This document shows, one piece after another, positions 1 to 12,900 of a stretch of DNA of 64,000 bases. Below the pieces are notes generated by a model that saw nothing but the letters and a program-made list of their open reading frames with translations, searched no databases and was not told the origin of the DNA. A program made the position numbers and the translations under genes. Every line of letters starts with the position of its first letter. Within the stretch, counting starts at the first letter, position 1. Location of the stretch: the NCBI GenBank assembly GCA_015233155.1, contig JADFYG010000004.1, forward strand, positions 62,001-126,000, in the 5' to 3' direction. The stretch comes from Candidatus Rifleibacteriota bacterium. Its GTDB lineage: Bacteria > Muiribacteriota > Ozemobacteria > Ozemobacterales > Ozemobacteraceae.

Positions 1-7
1 AATTCGA

Positions 8-472
8 ATGAGCATTTCCCATATTCGTTCATTATTCGATATAGTCGATCGTCTCGCCGCCGTTTGGCGACTGCTTGTTGATGGCAATGAAGATTTTCTT
101 TCGGGAGAGCCAACAGCAGAACGACTCAATCCTCTTCTTGAACAACGCGAGATGGGCTTTGCTGAATCGCGGCACTTTGAAGAAGAACTTGTCCAAACCT
201 TTCACGAAGTATTTCCAGATCGTGCGAAAGCTGATTTCCGCATAGTCTGGGATACACTTGGAGCAGAACCCGGTGCCCATGAGCGCATTTTTCCCGCTCG
301 TCAGGCCCTGGAGAGCTTGGTGGAATCCAATAGGCGCGTCGAAGAACGCCTGAAATCAGCACGAACTGATCTGAATGAAAAACTCAAACAGAATCGCCGT
401 GCCGGCCGGATATTACGCAGCTATACCCAGGCAGACCCAATGGGAAGCTGTTTTATCGACAAAATCAAGTAA
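8..472 (+). CDS. Small helical protein, possible FlgN/FliT-like flagellar chaperone
   Basis: This encodes 154 residues, predicted mostly helical and charged, with no signal peptide or membrane segment. The C-terminal third is a heptad-like charged helix followed by a conserved-looking tail (RILRSYTQADPMGSCFIDK). That size, the long helices and a short polar tail resemble FlgN/FliT-type export chaperones, but I see no diagnostic motif. No other flagellar gene lies in the window, so the assignment is weak. The frame is open to the left edge, so the true start could lie outside; the ATG at position 8 is only the first one visible. It ends 41 bp before the convergent ybaB gene, with a hairpin between them. 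Confidence 0.6.
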   Translation: MSISHIRSLFDIVDRLAAVWRLLVDGNEDFLSGEPTAERLNPLLEQREMGFAESRHFEEELVQTFHEVFPDRAKADFRIVWDTLGAEPGAHERIFPARQALESLVESNRRVEERLKSARTDLNEKLKQNRRAGRILRSYTQADPMGSCFIDKIK

Positions 473-483
473 TTGATCAAGTT

Positions 484-508
484 GCGTCGAAGACCAACTC
501 TTCGACGT
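484..508. terminator. Hairpin between convergent genes
   Basis: An 8-bp perfect stem (CGTCGAAG at 485-492 with CTTCGACG at 500-507) encloses a 7-nt loop, and G484-T508 can add a wobble pair. It lies between the stops of the flagellar-chaperone-like gene (+) and ybaB (-), where a bidirectional terminator is expected. There is no clear T-run on either side, so rho-independent function is uncertain. Confidence 0.4.
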
Positions 509-513
509 GGGTG

Positions 514-846
514 TTACATCATGCCGGGAATATTCAATCCGCCAGTGATCTTACCCATTTCTTCCTGAACCATTTCCTGTGACTTCTTCATCCCTGCATT
601 GACCGCTGAAAGAACCAGATCCTGAAGGGTTTCTATATCCTTTGGATCCACTACTTCAGGACTGATCGTTATCTTCTGTATCTCTTGCCCGCCAGTTACT
701 ATTACAGTAACGACTCCGCCGCCGACGCTGGCCTCGACAGTTCTGGTTTTCAATTCTTCCTGCGCCTGTGCAATCTTTTCCTGCATTTTCTGAGCCTGCT
801 TCATCAGCCCCTGCATATTTGGTACTCCGCCGCCTTTGCCGAACAT
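514..846 (-). CDS. ybaB: YbaB/EbfC family nucleoid-associated protein
   Basis: This is a 110-residue protein of the normal YbaB/EbfC length. The N-terminal Gly-rich stretch and the [22 protein letters not shown] helix (about residues 11-32) are typical. So are the central strands ([17 protein letters not shown], about 37-53) and the C-terminal helices with a Met/Gly tail. Family members form tweezer-like dimers that bind DNA. The gene often sits with dnaX and recR, but here it follows the giant surface-protein gene on the same strand, 84 bp downstream of it. An AAGGAGT ribosome site stands about 6 bp before the ATG and fixes the start. Confidence 0.95.
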   Translation of the reverse strand: MFGKGGGVPNMQGLMKQAQKMQEKIAQAQEELKTRTVEASVGGGVVTVIVTGGQEIQKITISPEVVDPKDIETLQDLVLSAVNAGMKKSQEMVQEEMGKITGGLNIPGMM

Positions 847-930
847 ACGTTACTCCTTGATAAAAAATTGCCCCGAAGTGTGTGGGCAAACCGATGATAC
901 CACAGATGCGGCACATAATGCGTCGCTTTC

Positions 931-3900
931 TCAATGCAGAATGGCGATCTTGCCTTTGAATTTGCGTGTTCCGCTTTCGTCAACGGCACCCGACAATAAT
1001 TCAAGGGTGTAGAAGTATACGCCGTTGGCTATGTTGCGCGGAAGATTCCAGATCATCCGATTTTCACCTTCCAGACCCTGCATCGAATCAAAATGAACCT
1101 GATCTCCGGCTGTGTCGTAAACGATGAGTTCCACCAATCCCGGAAAAGTCAGGCCAAAGCTTATTGTTATACGATTCCCGCGCGCCGGACTAGGCCATGC
1201 AATAACATGATCGATGCGATTTTCCGGCGCCCATCGAATAGAACGAACCAAGTCAGGGTTAGTGACAGACATAATTTGCAGTTTGTTTCCTGGTTTTGCA
1301 TGCAGCCTGGCATTGGAAACCGCAGAAGCCTCCGGTGTTACTGTGAGTTGCGCGCGAAACTTTCCCGTATGTGAAGCGGTCTCAGTGAGTACAAGATCGA
1401 TGCCTTGCGAATCTGTGTCGGAAACGGCATGCACGTGTGTCGTGTCTGGAAACATCCAGTTCAGATCCTCGCCAAGAATTTCGATGAAAAGCGATGATTG
1501 TCGCAGATCGTCCTCTATGGCTCGTGCGAACGTGCGGTCTTCGAAGAGGTGCAGAGCAGTTAAGCGTGCCGGCGGCGTGTTCCCTTTTGCGAGCCAGTAA
1601 AATGTTCTTCGGATTGGGACTGCTCCTGGAAAGGTTATCTCAATACGTTCTCCGGGAATCATTGGAACCCATGTATCTGTCTGAATTTTTGCCACGCCTG
1701 GATCGAAACGCCCACGAAATCGCTCTACACCAGGTTCCGCTCGACTGAGAACAATACGTTTGCTTTCAGTGGCATCGCGATCCGTTGTGACTGTAAGAAG
1801 AATCTTGGCGTTGCCTCCGACACTGCCGAGGGGTAATGCCAGTTCGACCCAGACCGGAGAAGATCTAATTATTTCGTCATTAATCGGCCGCGTGAAGGAA
1901 GCATCTTCATATAATGAGATTCCTTGTAAGCCACCTGTAGTGAATCCGTTGGGTGGCAGGACAAGAGGCTGGCCGAGAAGATCATAAAGTGTCGATGTGG
2001 CTATTACCGCGAAGGCTTCGTAGGGAAGCCTTTGCGCGGGGTGCCAAGCAAGAATAGTTCCGCCGCTTGAAATTGTGTCCAAACGCATTGAGAGAATTTG
2101 TCCATTGACAATAAGACTTACCGCTGTGCGTGCCCCATCCTCCCACATCGGACGATTGAAAACAGCATTTAAAAGCACATTCTCAGACACGCCGGTCATA
2201 CCATCGGTGGGAGATATCGCGAGTAACTGCGGGAGGGATGCGATACGGAAATCGATACCGGGTCGCGGACCAAATTCCAAAACCGCACTGATACGTGTTC
2301 CTGGGGCTTCCCCCGAATCAAACGTCGCGGAAAAATGCCCCTGAGAGCCGGGAACCGCTGTCAGAATATGGGTGGAACTTCTGGTCGCATGCGATATGCC
2401 TATTCCGGATAAAGGCGCCGTCTCACTTCCGATTATATTTTGCCGGAGTTGCGAACCTGAATGACCCAGATAAGAGCGCCTGCGAGAAGGTGAGCTGGAA
2501 CGCAAAGTGTTTCTGGTCGGTACAATGGCCGGAAGTGGCTCGCTGGTAGAAAGGCTGAGAATGCGAGTTTCCGCACGTCGTTCGAACAATATGTTGGTGG
2601 AAACCTCCGCGGTGAGTCCTGTTGAAAGTGCTTCACCGAGGCTTGCAACGCGTTGCCTGGCCAGCGGGTCTCTGCCGGAGAAAAGCTCGAGAACGGCATC
2701 GTGTTCTCCCCGGGTATCAAATGAAAAGGCTGTCGAAGCAACTCCGATCCCTTCCAGATCAGTCAGATGGCTCGAAAATTGAATCAAATGATGTGTTCCT
2801 GTGCTCCAGGCATCGACCGGAGTAATCGTAAGCAGACTGCCTCCTGTCCTGGATTGAACATATAATGGAATCGTATGCCCCAGTGCATCTATGGCTGTGA
2901 TCCCACCTCCCGAGGCAGTTCCCGGATCGATTGCACGGGTGAAATCGAACTGAAACACGCGATCCAGGGCAATATCCGAGGAGCCTGAAGCCGGGCTGAC
3001 TGTATTCAAGCGAGGGCGGTCGAGAACCTCTATATTGAGTGAAAATGTAGGATCGGCTTGAGAAACTACCGTTATGGTAGATCCGTTTGCATCTCCGCTG
3101 ATCGGGAATGAGCCGCGAAAAACTCCCGAATTCGGTCTGATTTCCAGCAGTGGAAACTCGACACCCTGAATGTTGCCGTCTGACGAATCGATTCTTACCC
3201 GTGTGGCCTCGATCGTTGCCGGAGACGGATCGTTCGCAATAATTTCAAGATAGAGTCCGGAATCCGGCGATACACGAAGAGTCGTCGAGGCATATCCGGA
3301 ATCGTGGAAATTTTTGAGTGATCGAATGACAAATGGCGGAGGAGGCGGACTCTGCACTGAAAACGTCGATCGCATTTCCATGCCCAGGTTGTGACCATGA
3401 GTGTCGCGAACGGTGTTTCCAACACGCATCTCGTAGCTGTTTGCAAGTGTCAGGTGAACGGACGGACGGAAATGGATCTGGCAAGCGTTTGCCGTAATGC
3501 TAAGAGTGCCGGGCACTAAAGTGAGATTGGATAGATCGGTCAGCGAAAAAGCCGTTGAGTCTACACTCGATGGATCAACGGAATCGGAAAAATTCCACGT
3601 TGGCCATGTATCAGCAGGGACACCAACCGCTCCGCTGGCGGGGGAAAAAGATGTGAGAGAGAATAAGCCTGCCGTTGTAAGAGTTATGGAAAGTCGCTGT
3701 GCCTGGTCGGGAATAATCGAAAAGGTCGTGTCACGTGTTACAGGGGCATCGAAGAAGCCGCGAAATATTCCGGGCGCCGTTTCTGAAAGTTGGAACGGAG
3801 TAATGGCAGCCCCAACAATTATATGGGCATTGGCGGTTTCGCTAGCGTTGACACGTAAATCGCGACCGCGAAGTTCTGCCCAGATACGCGTGGACGGTTC

Positions 3901-6900
3901 GATGACACTGGTCGTCACGAGCGACTGCGAAAATCCTGCATCTGAAAACAGCGTAAAAGCGGTAAATGTTTGACTGCGGGTTGAATAGGAGGCGACAAAA
4001 GTTGGGAATGTAAGTCCATCGCTATCCAGAAGCCCGTCCAGACAAGAGAGCGTGACGGGACTTCCTGTCGCAAGATTGGCAGATATACGTATATCAGTCG
4101 GGTCTGCTGCTGTGATCGACGGATTAAGCCTGCCGGTTGTGTCGTCCAGTTGAAAGTTTCCTGCCATACTGACAGCGTTCACGCCCTTGTTAGTTATTAC
4201 GGTAAAAATCGTATCCAGTGGCAGATCGGCAGTTCCTGAAGCAGGATCAAGCCGTAGAAACATGGGACGAAGAGGTAATCGCAGATACTGAAAAAAAGTT
4301 GGATCAGCCACTGAGCTGATCGTCAGTCGTGTATTTTCCTCGTTAAAGAGAACAGCCGACCCGCGAAATATCCCTGTATTTACACCGGTTTCCACAAGAT
4401 AAAGAGTAAACGACGCTCCCGAGGATGACATCAGGCGTAAGGGGGTTGTATCGGCGCTTATAGCGGAAAGGTCCACAGCGGCGATTTCGAAAAAAACTTC
4501 GACGCCGGGGCTTGCAAGCGAGTTCCCTGCCAGAATTTGGGTGTGCGATGCATCGGAATACACGCGAAGAGCTCGAATAACGACTGGTGAAACCGTCGAA
4601 GCCTGAGTGGTAAATTCTGATATGAGCGGTGATGACATAGTATTTCCGACTACGTCGCGAATGCCATTGACGGATGTTATGTAGCGTGTAGCCGTAAGCA
4701 AAGGTTGCTCTGGAGAAATAACCAGTTCATCTGTTGACGAAATATACTGAACCACGCATTTCGCCGGAATTCCCGCTGAGGTCGTTAACCGCACCGTCGT
4801 TGTCGAGATGGAGGAAATGTCGAGATCCTCATCGGCCTGTAATCGCAACTGAACTCCGATCGAAACGTTTGTTGCGCCGGAAGCCGGTGTCGTGAGCACC
4901 AATCCGGGAAATGTGATAAGAACTGAAGCACTCGCGTCCGGATTTTGAGTGGATTGTACCGTCAGCCGTTGGTGGTTGGAAAGATTCGAGACATAGACAA
5001 TACCGCGAAATCGTCCGGAATTACTTGCTGTTTCCGTAAGGATAGCGTTTTGTCCGGTTGACAGCGTAACTGCAGTCGCATCAACAGTAAGCGGAGATGC
5101 ATCACTTCCGACTGCTTCAATTGCGAGAAGTGTGGTTGAGGCGATGTCGGCGTCTGTCTGCAGGCGCGATACCGGCAAAAAAGCAGGATCGGAAAACAAG
5201 CTCACTGAACTGATGCCAGACGGCTGTGTCTGCGATAATTGCGTCGTGAAGGAAAACGTGAAAATGCGATTAAGTGGGTTCCCTTCAACTCCGCGCAGAC
5301 CAGCAGGGCCGTAGATTCCAGAAACCGTGCATCTGGTGGCCGGAGGCAGAGTGACCATAGGGCTCATCGTTACTTTTGTTCCGGATGGATTTGTGTTGTA
5401 TACAACATCGAGAGGAGTTCCTGATGCGGAAAGCACAAGAGAAGCCGTGGAGACGCTTGTCGGGTCCAATGGCGGATTAAAGGCAACGGTAATGGTTGAA
5501 TCCAGTGCAACGAGAGCAGCTCCACTGGCTGCTGTCGTTCCGTTGATAGTATTTACTGTAGATGAGGCGGGGTCCCAAACTGGAAAACGAAGTCCAAGGC
5601 CGCTATTAATAGGCAGTGCGCCTGGAGTTGACCATGTCAGGCTTGCATAGACAGATGGTGGGAGCGGTGTGGGGAATCCGTATATTGCAAGCGTTGAAAG
5701 GTCAGAATGTGCATAGAAGATGCCTCCTGAATCTGACGCCGCTTCGAACGCCTGGACTACTGAGGATGTGCCCCATGAGGTTGTCAGAGTCATGCTTGCG
5801 ATATCACGGGTCTGTGTGGCTTTATCAGGGGCGTTGAGCTTAATATAGACGTTTTGCGTGGCCGAGATAAATGAATTTGGAATCAACGCCACTGTCATAC
5901 TGGCATCGCCATATAGACTTAGCGATGTGAACGCAGTTGGAGGTGTATTTCCCGGCTGTGTGTTGAAGCGGAAATTAAACGCCCGATATAGAGGATTGCC
6001 TTCGAGGTTCTTCAGCCCGGCCGGGTCGTATGTAGCTGCGATTTCATAGGTTGCATCCGGGGAAAGAGGATCGATCGGAGTGATTGTTACGAAAGAACCG
6101 GTTGCGTCTATCGTAGCTGATATGATTGTCGGAGTTCCGGCACCGATTTTTGTGAGTGTTATTGAAGTTGTCGTTACGCTGCCTGATGCTATCGGCGGAT
6201 TGAACGCGACTATGATGGCACTATCCAGCAGTACTTGCGCCGCGTTACTTGCTACGATAGTCCCCGTAGTTGTTCTTACACTTGATAATGCAGGCTGCCA
6301 TTGTGGAAAAACAGTAATGACGCCGGTGCTTTTCGTAGTGGTTCCGGCAGTTGTGAATGTCAGCGTTGCAACTGGCAGTGGAGGTGAAATTCCCGAGAAA
6401 TTGTATATGGGAATACTGCTCAGATCGAATTGTCCGTCAAATTTTCCCGTGGAATCGGATGCGATTTCTGTAAGAGAAAAGCTGAAAGTTGCTCCAGACG
6501 GGAGTTGCAAAGTACAAGTCGAGACGTCGCGCGTCTGTGTTGCCGCATCGACGGCAGTTGCGTGAACAAATATTGTTTGCGTTGCCGGAACAGCCTCGAA
6601 TGGCGCGATTGCGACGGTATGACCCGCATCACGAAACAGGCTGAGCGTCGTAAACGTAACCGGGGGGGAATTCCCTGACTGCGTGGTGAAACGGAAATTA
6701 AACGCCCGATACAGAGGATTCCCCTCGGGGCTCTTCAGCCCGGCCGGGTCGTATGTTGCCGCAACTTCATAGGTTACATCCGGGGCGAGAGGCCCTGTCG
6801 GAGTGAGTGTTACGAGAGAGCCGGCTGTGTTCATCGTTGCTGAGACGCTTGTTGGAGCTCCGGCGCCGACTTTTGTGAGCGTTATTGATGTCGCCGTTAC

Positions 6901-9900
6901 GCTGTCTGAAGCTATCGGCGGATTGAATGCGACTATGATTGCGGTGTCGAGCAGTACTTGTACAGCATTACTCGCTAAAACCGTTCCTGTGGTTGCCCTG
7001 ACGTTCGATGATGCAGGTTGCCATTGCGGAAAATTCGCCGTAACGCTGGCGCTCTTTGTCGTGGTTCCGGCCGTTGAGAATGTTAACGTTGCTACTGGTA
7101 GCGGAGGCGATGTTCCTGAAAAATTGTAGATTGGAATACTGCTCAGATCGAATTGTCCGTCAAATTTTCCGGTAGAATCGGATGCAATTTCTGTAAGTGA
7201 AAATGTATATAACACTCCAGATGGGAGTTGTAATGTACAAGTTGAAACATCGCGTGTTTGTGTTGCCGCATCAACGGCAGTTGCGCGAACAAATATTGTT
7301 TGCGTTGCCGGAATCGCTTCGAATGGCGCTATTGCCAAGGCATGACTGGCATCACGATATAGACTGAGCGTTGTGAACGTGACCGGGGGTGAATTTCCCG
7401 ACTGTGTGTTGAAGCGGAAATTAAACGCCCGATACAGAGGATTCCCCTCGGGGCTCTTCAGTCCGGCCGGGTCGTAGGCTGCCGCGACTTCATAGGTTGC
7501 ATCCGGGGCTAGAGGCCCTGTCGGTGTGAGTGTTACGAGAGATCCGGCTGTGTTCGTCGTCGCTGAGACGCTTGTCGGAGCTCCGGCACCGACTTTTGTG
7601 AGCGTTATTGATGTTGCCGTCACGCTGTTTGAAGCTATCGGAGGATTGAATGCGACTGTGATTGCACTGTCAAGCAGAACTTGAGCCGCGTTGCTTGCCA
7701 CGAGTGTTCCAGTGGTCGTTCTGATGCTTGATAATGCGGGCTGCCATTGCGGAAAATTCGCGATAACGCTGGCGCTCTTTGTCGTGGTTCCGGCCGTTGT
7801 AAATGTTAACGTTGCTACTGGCAGCGGAGGCGATGCTCCCGAGAAATTGTAAATGGGAATACTGCTCAGATCGAATTGCCCATCGAATTTTCCGGTAGAA
7901 TCGGATGCAGTTTCTGTAAGAGAAAATGTAAAAAATGCGCCGGACGGGAGCTGTAATGTACAAGTAGAGACGTCTCGCGTTTGTGTTGCCGCGTCGACGC
8001 CAGTTGCGCGAACAAATATTGTTTGCGTTGCCGGAATCGCTTCGAGTGGCGCTATTGCCAGGGCATGAGCGGCATCACGATATAGACTGAGCGCTGTGAA
8101 CGTAACCGGTGGTGAATTTCCCGGCTGGGTACTGAAACGAAAATTAAATGCCTGATACAGAGGATTCCCTTCGGGGCTCTTCAGCCCGGCCGGGTCGTAG
8201 GTTGCAGCAACTTCATAGGTTGCAGCCGGGTCGAGAGGACCGGTTGGTGTGAGCGTTACGAGAGATCCGGAGGTACTCATAGTCGTTGTAACGTTTATTG
8301 GAGTTGCGGTCCCGACTCTTTTGAGCGTTATTGATGTAGCCGTTACGCTGTTGGAAGCTATCGGCGGATTGAATGCGACTGTAATTGCACTGTCGAGCAG
8401 GACTTGCGTTGCGTTGCTCGCAACGAAGGTTCCCGCAGTCGTTCTGACGCTTGATAATGCAGGCTGCCACTGCGGAAAATTTGCGGTAACACTGGCGCTC
8501 TTCGATGTCGTTCCGGCGGTCGTGAATGTCAACGTTGCAACGGGCAGCGGCGGTGATATTCCTGAAAAATTGTATATGGGAATACTGCTCAGATCGAATT
8601 GGCCGTCGAATATTCCCGTAGAATCGGATGCTGTTTCCGTCAGAGAAAAATTGAAACTCGCTCCAGACGGGAGTAGTAAGGTACATGTCGAAACGTCGCG
8701 CGTTTGCGTCGCTGCATCGACCGCAAGTGCGCGAACGAAGACGGTTTGAGTTGCGGTGATAGCCTCAAATGGCGCGATTCCGACGACATGACCGGCATCA
8801 CGATATAGAGTGAGGGCCGTGAATGTAACCGGGGGAGAACTGGCCGACTGCGTGCTGAAGCGGAAATTAAACGCACGATATAGTGGATTTCCTTCCGGAC
8901 TCTTCAATCCGGCGGGAGCATAGGCTGCTGCTACTTCATAAGTCGTATTCGGGTCGAGAGGCCCGGTTGGGGTGAGAGTCACGAGAGATCCTGACGCATT
9001 TATCGACGTTGTGACGCTCGTTAGAGCTCCGGAACCGATTTTTTTTAGCGTTATTGATGTCGCCGTCACGCTGCTGGAAGCTATCGGCGGGTCGAATGCG
9101 ACTATGATGGCGCTGTCGAGCAGGACTTGCGCCGCGTTACTCGCCACGAAGGTTCCCGCAGTCGTTCTGACGCTTGATAATGCAGGCTGCCATTGCGGAA
9201 AATTTGCGGTAACACTGGCGCTCTTTGTTGTGGTTCCGGCGGTCGTGAATGTCAACGTTGCAACTGGCAGCGGCGGTGATATTCCTGAAAAATTGTATAG
9301 AGGAATGCTGCTCAGATCGAATTGTCCGTCGAATATTCCCGTAGAATCGGATGCGGTTTCCGTAAGAGAAAAACTGAAACTCGCTCCTGACGGGAGTAGC
9401 AAGGTACATGTCGAAACGTCACGCGTTTGTGTCGCTGCATCGACCGCAAGTGCGCGAACGAAGATGGTTTGAGTTGCTGTAATAGCCTCGAATGAAGACA
9501 TTGCGATGACATGGCCGGCATCGCGATACAGACCGAGCGCTGTGAACGTAATCGGGGGTGAATTTCCAGACTGTGTATTGAAGCGGAAATTAAACGCCCT
9601 ATATAAGGGGTTTCCTTCCAGACTCTTTAACCCGGATGGGTCGTAGGCGGCGGCGACTTCATAGGTGGCATCCGGGTCGAGAGGTGCTGCCGGGGTGAGG
9701 GTTACTAGAGAGCCGGAGGCGTTCATCGTTGATGTGACGCTCGTCGGAGCTCCGGAACCGATTTTTGTGAGAGTTATTGATGTTGCCGTCACGCTGCTGG
9801 AAGCTATCGGCGGATCGAAGGCGACTATGATGGCGCTGTCGAGCAGAACTTGTGTTGCGTTGCTCGCCACTGCGACTCCCGTGGTTGTCCTGACGCTCGA

Positions 9901-12900
9901 TAATGTTGGCTGCCATTGCGGAAAATTCGCGGTAACGCTGGCGCTCTTTGTGGTGGTTCCGGCGGTCGTGAATGTCAACGTTGCAACCGGCTGCGAAGCC
10001 AGTGTTCCCGTAAAATTGTAAATAGGAATGCTGCTCAGATCGAATTGTCCGTCGAATTGTCCGGAATTGGATGCGATCTCTGTGAGTGAGAAGTTGAAAG
10101 TAGCTCCCAATGGCAATTGTAGAGTACAGGTAGATGTGTCTCGTGTCTGCGTTGCTGCATCGACGGCAGTTGCGCGAACAAATATTGTCAGCGTTGCCGG
10201 AATTGCCTCAAAAGGCGTTATTGCGACGGCATGTCCGGCATCGCGATACAGAGCGAGCGCCGTGAACGAAACCGGGGGTGAATTTCCCGACTGCGTGTTG
10301 AATCGGAAATTAAACGCCCTATATAAGGGGTTTCCTTCCAGACTCTTTAATCCGGATGGGTCGTAGGCGGCAGCGACTTCATAGGTGGCATCCGGGTCGA
10401 GAGGACTTGTCGGTGCGAGTGTCACGAGGGAGCCGGAGGAGTTCATCGTTGCTGTGACGCTCGTCGGAGCTCCGGCGCCTATTTTTGTGAGAGTTATTGA
10501 TGTTGCCGTTACGCTGCTGGAAGCTATCGGTGGATCGAAAGCGACTATAATTGCGCTGTCAAGCAGAACTTGTGTCGCGTTGCTCGCAACTGCGACTCCT
10601 GCGGTTGTTCTGACACTTGATAATGTTGGCTGCCATTGCGGAAAATTCGCGGTAATATTGGCGCTTTTTGTGGTGGTTCCGGCGGTCGTGAATGTCAACG
10701 TTGCAATCGGCTGCGAAGCCAGTGTTCCCGTAAAATTGTAAATCGGAATGCTGCTCAGATCGAATTGCCCGTCGAATTGTCCGGAATTTGATGCAATTTC
10801 TGTAAGTGAGAAGTTGAAAGTTGCTCCCAAAGGCAATTGTAGAGTACAAGTCGATATGTCACGTGTCTGCGTTGCCGCATCGACGGCAGTTGCGCGAACG
10901 AATATTGTCTGCGTTGCCGGAATCGCTTCAAACGGCGTTATTGCGACGGCGTGACCGGCATCGCGATACAGTGCGAGCGCCGTAAACGTAACTGGTGGCG
11001 AATTTCCCGGCTGTGTGTTGAAGCGGAAATTAAACGCTCTATATAAAGGATTCCCTTCCAGGCTCTTCAGCCCTGCCGCATCATATGTTGCAGCGACCTC
11101 ATAGATTGCATCCGGGTCGAGAAAGGTTGTCGGGGTGAGAGTCACGAGAGACCCTGACGCATTCATCGTTGTCGTGACGCTCGTTGGAGCTCCGGAGCCG
11201 ATTTTTGTGAGAGTTATTGATGTTGCCGTTACGCTGCTGGAAGCTATCGGCGGATCGAAGGCGACAATAATGGCGCTGTCCAGCAGAACTTGTGCAGCGT
11301 TGCTTGCCAGGACTGTTCCAGTGGTCGTTCTGACACTCGATAATGTCGGCTGCCACTGTGGAAAAGTGGTAGTGACACTCGCGCTCTTCGTCGTTATTCC
11401 CGCTGTCGTGAATGTCAATGTCGCAATCGGCAGCGGAGGTGATGTGCCGGAAAAATTGTAAATGGGAATACTGCTCAGATCGAATTGTCCGTCGAATTTT
11501 CCAGTGGAATCGGATGCTATTTCTGTAAGAGAAAAGTTGAAAGCCGCTCCCGATGGCAGTTGCAGAGTACATGTCGAAATGTCGAGTGTTTGTGTTGCTG
11601 CATCAACCGCAACTGCGCGGACGAATACTGTTTGCGTTGCGGGAATCGCCTCGAAAGAAGATATCGCCGTTGCATGACCGGCATCGCGATACATATTGAG
11701 CGCCGTGAATGTAACCGGCGGATTGTTCGTCGGCTGGGTTACAAAAGTGAACGCAAAGGTCGCTGGAGAGCTGAGGGTATTTAAAAATGGGTTCCCGGCA
11801 ACATCCGTAACGCCTGTTCCGATTTCAACAAGATAGGTTGTTTCAGTTTTCAGAAAACCTTGTGTCGTGTCGTCAGGATCGATTGAGATGGCATTTCCAT
11901 TCAGGGAAATCGAGAAACTGGCGGCTGCTCCGCCGCGCGAGAGCCGAACGGTTTGAGTAGTCACTGTCGCGGTGGCGATTGCTTCCGAAAGCGTCAGTGA
12001 AATGAGTGAATTGATCGGGACGTTGCTGGCCGAGGAGGCTGGCGATTGTCCTGTAAGTGTTGGGAAATGCACGATGAAACTCAACGATGTTGTAGGAGAC
12101 GCCGTTTGATAAAGAAGTGTGTGCGTGCCGGCAGTATATGGAACTGTGGTCGTAGTTGCTGTCAAAAACGCGGTGGTGGCGACAATGGGTTGAGTGAGTC
12201 CGAAGCTCGCGATGAATCCGGAATCAAAAATATAGGAGACAGTGGCGACATCGATTGTATTGAAAGCCGGATCAACTGCTGACAGTCGAAAATACAGAGT
12301 AGTGGTAGCGTTGATTTCACTTCCGTTTGATATTTGCTGCGTTCGTGCGGAATCACTATAGGCCGCAAGGCCTGCAACTTCACTGGCGAGAATGCCTGAA
12401 CTGGTTTGCTGTGTCGTGAACGTGAATGTGGCGGGTGCCCATAACTGTGTTCCTATGGCATCTATGACATCGCTTGCAATACTTATTTTATAGGTTGCCC
12501 CATATCCAAGCGGATTGGTGTTTTGAAAAGTAAGCTCACGTGCTGTGCCTGAAACATAAGCTGGAGTCCCGGTAGCGACGTCAGAGGAGGTCAGGATTCG
12601 TATTTTAGAGCCGATCCAGGAGGAATAGGAAGCTATCGTCATGTCTTGATCGAAGGCCAGAGTGAATTGTGTTCCGGAGTTGACGATTACACCTCCGGAA
12701 GCCAGTGGCAGTGTGCCTCCTGCCGCATTTGCCGCAGTGGCGCGACATGTGTTGGTCGCCAGCTCTGCAAAAGTTGCGATGATTGATACCGGCGTATTGA
12801 GCATTGGCGGCCCCTGCAGATGCAGGACTTTGGTGTCGGCGTGCCAGGATGTCTTCTTCGGGAATACCAGTGGTCTGAATTTGAGTTTGTAATGCTGTAG

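Noticed and set aside
6080..11677. Long plus-strand open frames (100-166 codons) repeated at about 720-bp spacing
   Set aside because: They are antisense shadows of the tandem modules of the giant gene; they lack ribosome sites and repeat only because the DNA repeats.
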